From Edolisoma coerulescens (taxonomy: Eukaryota; Chordata; Aves; Passeriformes; Campephagidae): a DNA stretch of 64,000 nt. Where the stretch lies: NCBI GenBank assembly GCA_013397115.1, contig VWZW01002467.1, forward strand, positions 466,901 through 530,900, read 5' to 3'. The position numbers were made by a program, and so were the translations under genes. Shown one piece after another: positions 24,701-36,700 of the stretch. Within the stretch, counting starts at the first letter, position 1. Each line of letters opens with the position of its first letter. Under the pieces are notes generated by a model. The model was given only the letters and a program-made list of their open reading frames with translations. It did not search any database and was not told the DNA's origin.

Positions 24701-27700
24701 CTGTGCCCGATGCCCTCGGGCTCGTGTCCTGAGCAAACAGGAGCGTGCCGGAGCTGGGGCCACGGGCACTGCCCCGCTGTGCCCTACGGCAGCTCCGGGT
24801 CGGGCTGGGGCTGCTCCTGGGGCAGGGCTCCTCGGGGTTCAGCAGGCAGGAGGTGTTTCTGTGTGCCCCCGGCCTGGCCTGGCACTCAGGTTAGTTTTCA
24901 GGGCCTGGCAGTGAGGACAGGTCTTTTTCAGATGCAGGCTTTCAGGTGTTACGGGATTTGGAGCCTTCAGGTACCATAAGGAGAGGAGTCTTCAGGAAGT
25001 GCTCAGCGCCTGGCAGCATTGGGCGTGAAGTGCAACAAAATGCTGCCTTCTCTCAAAAAGAGCCACCGAGTGTTGGGCGAGAGGCAGAGTGTGTCAGAGC
25101 AGATGGAGTGCCATTTGTTACTCGCAGCCAGCATTTAACGTGGCAGGGGGAGCTGCGGTGTCCCGATGGGCTGCCTGCTGCCACCCAGCCCAGGAGAGCC
25201 GTGCTCCGTGCTGCACGCAGAGCCCTGCGAAGGCTGCCCTGCCCTGGGCACACACCTGGCACACAGTCTTTTCCCTTTCCTGTGAATGAATTGGTCTGTT
25301 TTCCTTCATCCCTTTGTATGGGCAGTGTTGACTGTGTGAGTCATCTGCAGTCTCACTTTAGGAGCTGATAGACAAGGAAGGCTTATTTTTTGTTTTGATT
25401 TGTTTTGGGGTTTTTTTAATTTGTACTTGTCATTTCCCTTGCCTGCAGCAGGTTACATGAGAGCTGGATAGATTTCTGCTGCAGTCCTGCAAGGCTGGCA
25501 TAGTGCAGTGCAGTGTTTTATTGGTGGCCATCAGGGCATGTTGCAGTGTGGTTCTGTGTGGCACATGTAAAGTGGGCTGAAAATAGAGAGATTCCAGTTC
25601 ATTTATATACTGCCATTATCTGTGCTTTACAAGGTGCTTGTAGTTGCAGGTTAGACACATGCTCACATCATCTGATTCTGAGTTCCTGTCTGTCTGTCCA
25701 CCTGTCTGTCTGTCTGTCCCCCAGCTCTGTTCTCGGCCCACACCTGCCCCGTGGCAGCGAGAGGTGGCGCTGGCCGAGGAGGAGGCTGAAGGAGCCGGGC
25801 CCATAACGCTCTGTCCCCGTTCCCACAGGCGTGGTGGAGGCGTGTCTCCTGCACATGCTGAAGCGCAGGGCGGCCGGGTTCCTGCGCACCGACAAGGTGG
25901 CCGCGCTCTTCACCAAGGTGGGCAAGACCTGTGCCGTAGCTGGAGACGTGTGCAAGAAGGTGCAGGAGCTGCAGCAGCAGGTGGAGAGCAGGTGAGGCTC
26001 TGTTCATCGCAGGTTGATGCACTGTGCGTGCGCAGCATGGTGGGACACAGACTGCCCCGTGAGTGCACAGGGCCTGCCTTGGCCACAGGTGATGCAGTTT
26101 GTCTCGTTAGTGGCTGTAGATGTTTGTGTTTGATCAAGCTGGCGGTGAGCAAAGGGGCAGAGGTGGGGAACTGGGGCTTTGGTGTTTCATTTTGCTTCTC
26201 AGTACAGCAGAGCAGCACATTCAGCCCACACACAGCAACAGAAGTGACTAATTACTGGTGATTTCAGAGGGGGCTCACAGGCGGGGTATGGTGGACCAGC
26301 TTGGACTGTTGGTGGGAAGGGAGGGGGTGGAAGGAGGAACTCAAGAACAGACATACTGGAAAAGCTGTTTTGGCATGCTCCTGCCAAACCAGGAACAGAT
26401 TTATGGGTATCACAGCAGAAACAGTTAAATTAACGGATACAAAGAGTGATGGGAAGACGGATGTTACAGGAAAGCTGTTCAGTACATGCTGGACTTATGC
26501 ACAACAGAATCCTGGAGTCAAGGACTTGAGATTACTGAAAGTCTTAAACTTGCTGGTGGCGAGTAGCGAAGTTAAAATTTTCCATGTGGTTCTGTAGATG
26601 GAATCACAGTGCATGAGTGTCTTGTCCTATAAGCTCAGGACAAGAGCATTTTTAATTCTATTGGTAGGCACTGCTGAGCCCTAAGAGCTCTTTGTACATC
26701 GTAGGAACTTTTAGCCTCTGATCAGTTTGCTGTAAGAAGGGCTTTGCCGAGGGAGCTTGTCTTCAATTACTGACAGTTATCTAAATTAGCACTTATATTT
26801 CTGTGTAATTTTCTGACATTTATCTTTATTAGACTTGTAATTATCAGACTTTGTTATGTAGTTTTTGACAGATATGTACCTATTTTTGATACATTTTTAA
26901 TTGTGCCTACTGATACAGACAGGGATTTTATTAATTTTAGTTTTTTAAATGTTGGGAAGAAGGATGCTTTCTACTGAAAATTCACCACCCTCTTTCCTGG
27001 TTAAGAGCCCACACAAACACCCCTCTAACCACCAGAGACCTTTGGCTGTATCCTCTAACAGAGAGGAGCAAATGACCTTAAATTCTGTGGTTTCTCTTGG
27101 ACAAATTTTGTGTGTTTTTCAGCTGTTGACAGCCACAAAAGTTGGGTGCTGTAGAAAATACGCACAGCAAAGATACTATTGGGAAATAGTGCAGGGGGTG
27201 GACTTGCTCTGCTGGATGTGTGAAATGAGACAGAAGGGCTGTAACAGCCTCATTGCTCCTGAGGCCGTGGCTTAAGGAAAGCCCTGTTTAGGATGCAGCT
27301 GAACACACTCGAATTGCTCTGATGTCAGTGGTGTCACTGTCTTTCTTGCCCTACAGGGGTGCTGTCATGGCCTCCTGTAGGACATGGGACCCTGGAAATG
27401 CAGGGGGGAATGATGGATCTCACCCCAAACAGCCCCAAACAAACGTATTAGCTCTGTGTAACTGAATGGTTTCCTGGAAGGGAACCCAAGTGCTGGAAAA
27501 GAACTTGAAGATGTCAGGGTTTCTTTCCTCATTGAGGCAAAATGGGACCTTCTTCTGTTTTAAGGGCGAAATTTTCTGGAAAAGACATTCAGAGGGTTCC
27601 TGTTCCCCTCTCAGCCCAGGGCAGTGTGTGGAGAGCCAAGGCAGTGCTGGGCAGAAGGAAGCTGCCCCTGTGCTTTGTAGCCACCTTTCTCCTGCAGCTG

Positions 27701-30700
27701 CACTGTGTTACCTGATGCGGGAGGATGGACCCATCGTGAGCTGTCATCAAACAGTCCGAATTCTGACTACTTTTATTTTATCACCTTTTGCAGGAAAAAT
27801 CAGCCAAATGGGCAGGAACCCCTCAAAAGGCAGGGATCAACCACAAGCAAAACACCTGTCCTGACACCTCAGGCCATCAAACACATCTGGGTTCGGACAG
27901 CCTTGATTGAGAAGGTGCTGGACAAGATTGTGCAGTACATTGTCGATAACTGCAGGTAAGGAAAGCAGCAGAAGCACAGGGATTTGTTGGACTGATGCAT
28001 TTAGGTATCTGCAACAAGGGATTTCATCAAAAGTCTTCAGCAAATCCCTGTGATGCAGTCTTCTGGTAAGATGAAAACCAGTTGCACAGGCATTTAGAAA
28101 AAAAAGTACTTTAGTTTTGCATCATTGACAGACATTCAGCTTTCCAGAAATCAGCTAAAAACCTAACTTCAAGTATATTAGGGGCCCATATTCTAATGGG
28201 ACCTAGACCTTTGTGGAATAGAAATGTCTTCTAATAGGTCAGGAGTTGAAAATAATACTTTGGAACTTTAGGATGTCAGGGAGGAAATTGCCTTTTGTAG
28301 ATGAAAGAAAGGAGAATTAGAACAAGAGGAGCTATTGGCATAAAACCTTAGGGTTGTGAAAACAGGTTCTTTGAATCATGTTTCCTTTTTAGAAAAATCA
28401 GGCTCTGTGTAAAGTGAAAGTCTTCCCTTGCAAACCCAGAGAAGAGCATCAGTGCTTTATGGATGTATTCCACAGGGACTCCTTAAGAGGCAAAGACGAG
28501 TCCTCTCTGTTCCGTCCTTGCTTCCTGCTGCCCAGCATCAGCTGTGGCTTGCCAAGGAGTGGCTCTTAACTCCTACCCTTCCTGCCCTCCCACAACCCGT
28601 GATGCAGAAGACTTAATGGGGCACAGTGAGGACAATCTCCCATAAAAAGAGAAAGGAAGGGACCCTAAAGCTTGGTGTGATCCCAGAACAGCAGTTTGCT
28701 GGCAGGGGTGCTCTTGTTCTGCACTGGCAACACATTCTTGTCCATCCAAAGCCAATGGGTCTGAACAAGGATGAGAGCTAAGGGCAGAGCAGCTTATTTT
28801 CACAGTACTTTCCAAGTTTGTGTTACTGTTTTCCTTGTCATCAGCTGTATTTTCATGATGTATCTTGCCACTAAAAGCAAGAGAATGGAAGACAGGTCTT
28901 TGTGCTGTTCGAGCAAACTGTTGCTCTGGGATATGTAATGCCAGCTTGGGTTTTATGAGCTGTGTGCAGAAGAGACAGAGGGAGGGTTGGCCGTGTCCCA
29001 GAGACACAGTTAATGAAAGCATTTTAGTCCACTGCCTCAGTGTCTGCAGATACATGGGTACAAGGGGTTTTAATTTCTTTTCCACATAATGCACAGGAGG
29101 CACATCAGGAGAGTTTGCTCTCGGTTGTTCCACCACTGTGTGTTGTAGATGTTCACCTCACTGCCTTCCCCATCCGTTCAGATGAGTTGGGATCAGGTCC
29201 TTCATTGCAGGTCCGTGATTTTGAGACCCTGACTCGGCGAATAAAACAAACCTTTTCATAAGGCTTGTTGCCATGCATTTTTGTGACATTACTGCTCAAG
29301 TGCTCCGTGTTCACGTCCTTCAGCTGTTCTGTCCTGGAGGAGGAGCAGGTGCTTTAGAGTTTGAGCCCCATCTAGTGAACAGACCACAGAGGACAGTGGC
29401 ATTCAAGAAATGTGGGTGTTTGGATTTTTCAGCTATGTGGTTTTGTAAAGCAGCTTTGCCTGCTGCAATGGCAAGACTTGGGGGTCATTGCAAGAGCTAT
29501 TTGTAGTAGTTCATTGTTCTTCACAGTGTTCAAGATGATTCCTCACAGATGGAAGAGATGTTTAAGAATGTGTGGATTGTTTTGTCTCTGTGGAAAATGG
29601 ACAAAATTGCTTGCAGAGAACTATTGTTTGTTCCCATATTGCAATTCTGCCCAAAGCCCCAAACCAAATATACTGGGTAAACACACTGAGCACAAGGCAA
29701 GCTCCTGCCTTTCCAGAGCTCAGTTGAAAAATAGATGAGCCAGAATGAGCGTATCGAGAGGAGGTGACTTGCCTGGGATTGCACAGCTGATCAGGGGCAG
29801 AATGAACATCCAAAGGAGGGGTGCTGGTCAGCTGGTTAAATGTAGAAGTCTGGAGTGTAGGTTTATTACATTAGTTGTTCCAGTTGTTTAACTGGGCTCT
29901 AATCTTTTATTCCTAGTAAATATTATGAAAAGGAAGCTTTACTGGCAGATCCTGTTTGTGGCCCGATACTGGCTTCTCTGCTAGGTGAGTTCTTGCAAAG
30001 TTACTTCTTATGCTGAAGAAAATAAATAGTTTCTTAAAGCATTTTGCATTATGACAGTGTTACAAGAGGTGAAATTTGTATCTCGTATGTAGTTAACTGT
30101 TTATAATAGAGCAACATTGAAGATGTTTTGGTGCTTACAAGACCAGAAGAGACTGATCATCTGGTTTTATTAGTAATTACTGGTTGGATCAGAAAGCAGA
30201 ACGGGAATGGATTTTTACTGAATGCTTGCTGGCAGTTTGTAACTGCTCATGCTGCTGTGGCAGGGTATTGTGTCCTGCAGGAATACTCTTACACAGCCCT
30301 GGGTAATAGGGGTGATACATTATTACGTTGTTGTCTGTATTGTGGGCTGATCCCATAGGATCGGTGACCATTAATATTCACTTGACTTGAGAAGGAAATC
30401 TCACCTTCAGTGCTCAGCCAGCAGGATAGCACTGGGTATGTTTCTGAACAGACTCAGAAGGTTTCTCCCTTGGTCTCTTTTCCTAGTTGGACCCTGTGCT
30501 CTGGAGTACACCAAGCTAAAGACAGCTGACCACTACTGGACAGACCCTTCGGCCGACGAGCTGGTGCAGCGGCACCGGATCCACGGCGTGCACGGCCGCC
30601 AGGACTCCCCCTCCAAGCGCCCAGCCCTGGGAGTAGGTATTTACTCTGTACCTGCTTCTGAGATAAGGCACAGGCTGGTAATAAAAACAGCCCCATGAGG

Positions 30701-33700
30701 GAGATACCTGAATCTGGAACAGCCTTTCTTCTCTCTTCTGTAACAGAGCCTTTATCACAGATTAAAAGTCCATTTGGGCCACAGTGCCCTCTTTATCTGT
30801 ATGTAGAAAAGTTTGAGATCCAGCACTGAATTCTGTGGCTTGTGACAGTTGTGATCTGACCAGGTAGTTCACAAGAAATTCTGAGCTGCATGGTCAGGGC
30901 TGAGTTACGAGTCCAGGTGATTTCTCTGCAAACTGCCCTGGCTGCACAAGAAGTTGCAGTCCACAGAGAGTGATGTAAAGGGAGCAGCTCCCGTGTCGCC
31001 GCCCTGCCTGACCTGCCCTGGCTGTGTGTGTAGATCCGGAAGCGCCACTCCAGCGGGAGCACGTCGGAAGATCGCTTTGCTGCTTCGGCACGGGAGTACG
31101 TGGAGTCCCTGCACCAGAACTCCCGGACACACCTTCTCTACGGCAAGAACAACGTCCTGGTGCAGCCGGTGAGCGCGAGGAGCGTGGGGCTGTGACTGGG
31201 GGAGGCAGTGCTGAGCTGGGGGTAGAGCTCAGACCTGCCAGGTGCTCGCTGCGCTCTGTTCTCGGCACAGAGCTGCCTTCTGCTGGCTCTCCTGTGCTGG
31301 GCTAGATTTGACGTGTGACAAATGCTTTCACTGCCTGACCACTGCCAGTGAGCAGTGGGCCTGTCGGCAGGGACAAACATACTGGACTGTATTTCATAAA
31401 CCAGCTGACTGTATTGTGGTTTTTCCCCTCTTTCTGTAGCAATATTGTATACCAGTACTTCTGCTGTTAGGGTTTCCCTCAGCAGTTCCCAAATACTGCA
31501 GCTTTGGAACTTGTGTGGCATAGAAAGACTGGAACATATATTTTATGCAGATATTTTGTGCACTTGAGTCACCTGGGTTATCTGTTGCTTCTGTGAACAG
31601 AAAGATGACTTGGAGGCAATTCCTGGGTATCTCTCCCTTCATCAATCAGCAGATAGTTTGACATTAAAATGGACTCCAAACCAGCTGATGAATGGAACCC
31701 TTGGAGATTCAGAACTGGAGAAAAGGTACTCATTGCATTCAGGAAAGATGGGAAGCACTGTGTAACCTGCTGGGGGCACCGGGAAAGGGGAAGGGGAGGG
31801 GAAGAGGGAAGCAGAGGTTGTACAGACCTGGTACCAGAGTATCCAGTGTGGAGAAACCTGCTTTCCTTTGCTGTTTACTTGACTAATAATTTACTTTATT
31901 GACCAGATTTATTAAGCATTTATTAACTTAGCAGACTCTTTCTGTCAGGTGCTTGGAACTGCAAGCATTCCTGAATATGGAAAAAACAATGTTTCCTGCA
32001 CTTTGCTTCCCTTTTAGTGTTTACTGGGACTATGCATTGGTTGTGCCACTGAGCCAGATCGTCTGCATCCACTGCCATCAGCAACGTAAGCATAACCCTT
32101 AGGCATATATTCCTTTAAAATACATAAGCAGGAGAGCCACTTGAATGATTGCTTTTCCTCCCTCAGTGTTGGGAACACCTCTGACTCGTTCTGGCCATGT
32201 GGGAATGAGCGTTAAAATCTCCAGTCCCAGCTGACAGAGGATGACACCTGCATGAGGCTTTTGTAGTTTGCTTGTATCTTGAGTTTCTTTAGGACCAAAG
32301 GCCTGGTATCAACCCTAGCTCACACTGTGCCTTACAGAGGTTTATTTATCTACTTAGTGATGATCCCAAATAAAATTTACTTAGAGGGTAAGAGCAGAAG
32401 ACTGAGGCTCTGATGTAACAGTGTGGACTCCCCCTGTCCTCCCTTGCAGCAGAAAGCAGATGGACATTAGTGCTGGTGAGTCAGGATGGGACGCAGAGGC
32501 CTCCGCTGCACTTCCCCCAAGGAGGGCACCTCCTCGCCTTCCTGTCCTGTCTGGAGAATGGGCTCCTGCCCCGTGGCCAGCTGGAGCCCCCGCTGTGGTC
32601 CCAGCAGGGCAAGGTACTGCTTCCTCTCGTGAGCTCTTGGGGGAGGCTGGTGTTGATATCCCTGCTCCACAGGGTCTGGGCATTGACTTCCAGCTGCTTT
32701 ATGGTAAAGCAGGAGGCAAAATAACTCCATTTAGTCCAATTTGATTCTTACACACATGGGCTATAAAAATTGTTTGTACCTTCATTACCCCGTTGAGCAA
32801 TGAGCTGGCATGTGCTGTTGCATCAAGATACAAACCCACACGATAGGAGTGAGACTCAGATGGACTGGACAGAGCTCCTGCCAGAGGCTTGGGGTGCCCA
32901 GCTCCCATAGCTTGTGGGAAAAGGCTGGTTTATAGTATACAGAAAAATAGTGTTAAGTACCCCAAAACCACCAGCTGTATATGACTCCACTGTTTTCTTC
33001 CTTACCTCCTCCCACCATTGAAAGTTTGGAGATTCAAGGTGCCAAAGGTCTGCAGTACTTAGTTTGTTGTACTCTGTTAGTCACTCATAGCTGAATGTAT
33101 GGAATTATTATTTTCTCTAGGGCAAGGTGTTTCCAAAGCTTCGAAAACGGAACAGCAACAAATCAGTGGAGCTGGAGGAGATGCCAGCTGAGGACACGTC
33201 CACGGATTATGTGTTCAGAATTATCTATCCTGGACACAAGCACGATAACAGTAAGTGCCTTTGTTCTGCTTTGTGTGTTTGAAAAAAAAAACCAAACTAA
33301 AAACCAAATCAAACATCTGAGAAAATCTTGAAGTAATATCCTGGGAAATACCTGCAGGTGACAAGCCAGGTTTTTGTAAGGGGGTAAAAAACCCAAACCT
33401 CTCACAAAATTTCACTAAGAGATAATTGTGATCAACAGGTACAGCTTAGGTTTCCTTAATGCAGTGAGACTTGTTATCTTAGTGGAAATGGAGTTGAGGT
33501 GGGGAATCTTATATTTACTCTGTGTTTTACAGAGGAAGTTGTCAAAATACTCCCCTGGGCTTGCAAACTGAGACTGAAACAAAAAACATTGCTTGGCTAG
33601 CCAAGAGCAGTTTTGCTCCTGAAGTGAGGATATTTTTACTGGCCACACTGCTTGCTCATAATGTTGTTACTAGGAAAAAAACCCAACCATAAACTCTTAA

Positions 33701-36700
33701 AAGTACCCCAAGAACTCCCTGGGCTAAGTTTTCCTGGCTTGGAAGCACAAACTTAACAATGGATAAATAAAGGCCCTTCCAAGGAAACTAAATGAATTCC
33801 CAAGCACCAAACCACCTCATGTCATCAGTGAATACAAATTCCTTACATGCAAGAAGGCATTTGAGCTAGTTCTCAAACAGCATGTTCAGTTTTATTCCCC
33901 TTGGCAAAGAAGCAAGAATTTCCTGGGAAGATCAGACCCCAAAGTTTTCAGGGGATTTGGAGTTACTGCTCATACTGGGACTTACTGCAGCTGAGGAAGC
34001 AGGAGTCTCCTCTGCAGCCTCCTGACCCCAGGGCCCGAGTCAGAGGGGTGGCTGGGCTTTGTCAGGGCTCCTGGGCTGGCACAGGTAAGTCCATGCTCAC
34101 AGCAGCAAAGCCCCTCGTGCCTCGGCCTGGTGGAGGGGCTGCAGAGCCCGGGCACTCGTGGGGCAGGAGCTGCAGCTGCTGTGCCAGGCAGGACCTCTGC
34201 CTGTCTGCAGAGCCACACACAGCTGGGAGCGAGGGTTTGCTGTCCAGGTGCATCTGGCACAGGTTTCAGAGAAGGGGCCACAGCATTGCTAAGGGCACAG
34301 GGAAGGACAGAAGCTAGCTGGAGCCTAGAATTCCCATGGAGCTTTGCTCAAAAGCATACTCAGCTGCTGCAGGCTGGCACTGGGATCCTTCTCCCTTGCC
34401 ATGGTGTGCCACGTGTGCTCTCACAGCCTGTGCACACTCAAAGGCTGGCCTGAGTTTGGTGGAGCATGCTTTGTTTCTGCAAGGAACTCAGTTTTCACGG
34501 CCATTTACAGGAGCTCGTGCCCTCGAGCAGAGGGCAGGATTCAAATCCTTTCTCTTTGCTGACCATGTCCTTTTGAGCTTTCCCACAGAATTGAGTTCTT
34601 TCTTCTTATGCTCCTCTTTCACTATTTTCTTTGAGCAGTAACTATTAACTACCACCACTTAGCTGCCAGCCGCTCTACCTCTGTTGACGATGATGAGGAG
34701 GAGGAAGATAAGCTACACGCAATGCTATCAATGATCTGCTCTCGGAACCTCACAGCTCCTAATAGGATGAAAGGTTTTTATCCTCCTCCCCCTGTGTCCC
34801 AGAGCTCTCTTGCAGCTCCTTCCACTGATGCATACAACAGTGTTGGCATTATCACAGGGAAAGACATTTCACTCAGGCCATGAGATCTGGAGAGGGAGGT
34901 GACTGTGCAGAGGCTGGGAATGGGCTCACAGCCTGTGGGGAGTGGGAACAGCATCTTCCCTCTCCCTTGGTGTGTGTGCTGCTGAGCAGCAAACCTCCTC
35001 TCCTCTGGGGCTTCCTGCCCCACCTCCATAAAGGCTGGATACTGGAGCAGCTTCTCAGGAGAGAAGGAGGGACTGTAACAGCTTTGTGATCTCCCTGTAA
35101 GGTAGCAGAGTACGCAGAGAAGGCTGTGTGGAGATGCAGTGCCTGTCTGGGGTCGGTGATTTCATTCCACTTGCATCCGTAGGCTGGGTGGGCTCCAGAG
35201 CCAGATCAGCTGGCTTTCTTCAAAAAGTTCATAATATTTCAGTTGGTATTCTCAAGATGTGTGTGCACTTGGGATCCAGTAGTTTAGCTCCGAATTCTGG
35301 GAAGTCCTTGCTCTCTCTTATACCCTGGACTGGTGGGACTGACTGCAAGAGACAATAATTGCCCTGCATCTCTGTACAATGCCAAAGTTCTGGGTTAGAC
35401 AGGGTATGAACAGGTGTTCAGGGAGAGCCTCCTCAGTTCTTCTAGGCTGCCCACACACTTATCCCAAGGGAGCAGCCCCTGGAAATGGATAAAGCCCAGC
35501 CCAAGTTAATAAAGAGTTCTTGGAAGGCATGGATGGAAAGAAGTTCCAAAAATAGTGTTCCCCTTGAAAAAAGATGCTGTTTGAGGAAGTTTCAGTGTGT
35601 CCTAGATCGTGCCTGGATACGGGCAGAAACGGGAAGGAGAACATTTAACTGCCACATACAGGTTGAGCATAAGGAACACAATTCAGTCTTTAGTCAGTTG
35701 GCAGAAAACGTAAGTTATCCACTAGAATGGCTGTCAGGTGTCTGCTTTTGCTTATTTAATCTTGAAGGGGATGGTAGAGTCAGGGATGTGTCTGGGAATA
35801 GCCTGGCTGGGCTGCTGTCTCTCCAGCAGCCCATCCCATAATGACAACACTGTTGTAGCAGGTTTGCCAGCCATCTGCTTTGACATTTTGCAACATGCTC
35901 GACTTTTGCATGTAGCTGAAGTTACAGATAACACCACTACAATTAAATAAAAGATGCTGTTCACTCTAATTCTTCACTAATTCAGGTACCTTTCATCTGA
36001 ATATTTAGGTTCTGTGGGGTTCTTTCCTTGTTTCTCTAAAAAAAAGAATAAAAAACTAAAACTGAAAAACCCACTTTTCCTGTCTATAGAGGGGAGGCAA
36101 AAACTAATGATCTGAAAATGTTTATCCAGTGGTTTTCATTTGAACCCAATAAGAAGCTGCAATAAAGACTGGGTCGTTCAGCTCCTTCCTGAAGAATTAA
36201 GGTGAAGAGCATTTTTGCATCACACTTTGTTTTGTGAAATGAAACACACGTGACTGCTTCCGCATGAGCCTGTGCTTTTTCTGTTAACAAATGGGTTTAC
36301 TCCACTCCTCCCTCACCTCTGCCCACTTTCTAACAGGCACTCCTAAAATGCTTTGTGCTACCTTGATTTAAAATGCATGAGATGGTTTGGAATTGCCCCC
36401 ACCACCACTCAACAAATACCTGTTTTAAAAGCACGGCCCAGGGGACTGAATTTTGCTTGTAACTGTTAATTTAGTGGCATACTTTATTGCATACATTATT
36501 GTATTTGCCTTAATTTTAATCATGGGTGAGCTGAAAGGCCAGTTATTTATTATAAACCAAAAACCCCACGAGCTCAAATGCCAGCTGGGAAGGCTGAAGA
36601 GCTGAAGCCAAGCTTTCTGAAGGGAGCTGCTGATTTTTTGAGTTACCTTTTTGAAGCTGGTTAAAAAGGCAAATAGATTTGGTGGAGCAGGGATAACTCA

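Larger units (their letters stand above)
16316..25828 (+). other. SGSM2 intron 2 (9.5 kb)
   Basis: A large intron without recognisable exons. It has a GC-rich patch at about 17590-17900, an AT-rich quiet zone at about 21100-22700, a CpG-dense block at about 24280-24900 and a CTGT tetranucleotide run at 25686-25718 close to the next exon. Confidence 0.7.

Noticed and set aside
24163..24979. Several 100-170 codon open frames on both strands
   Set aside because: They arise from GC-rich sequence and the 19-bp repeat; no frame looks like a protein and none has splice context.
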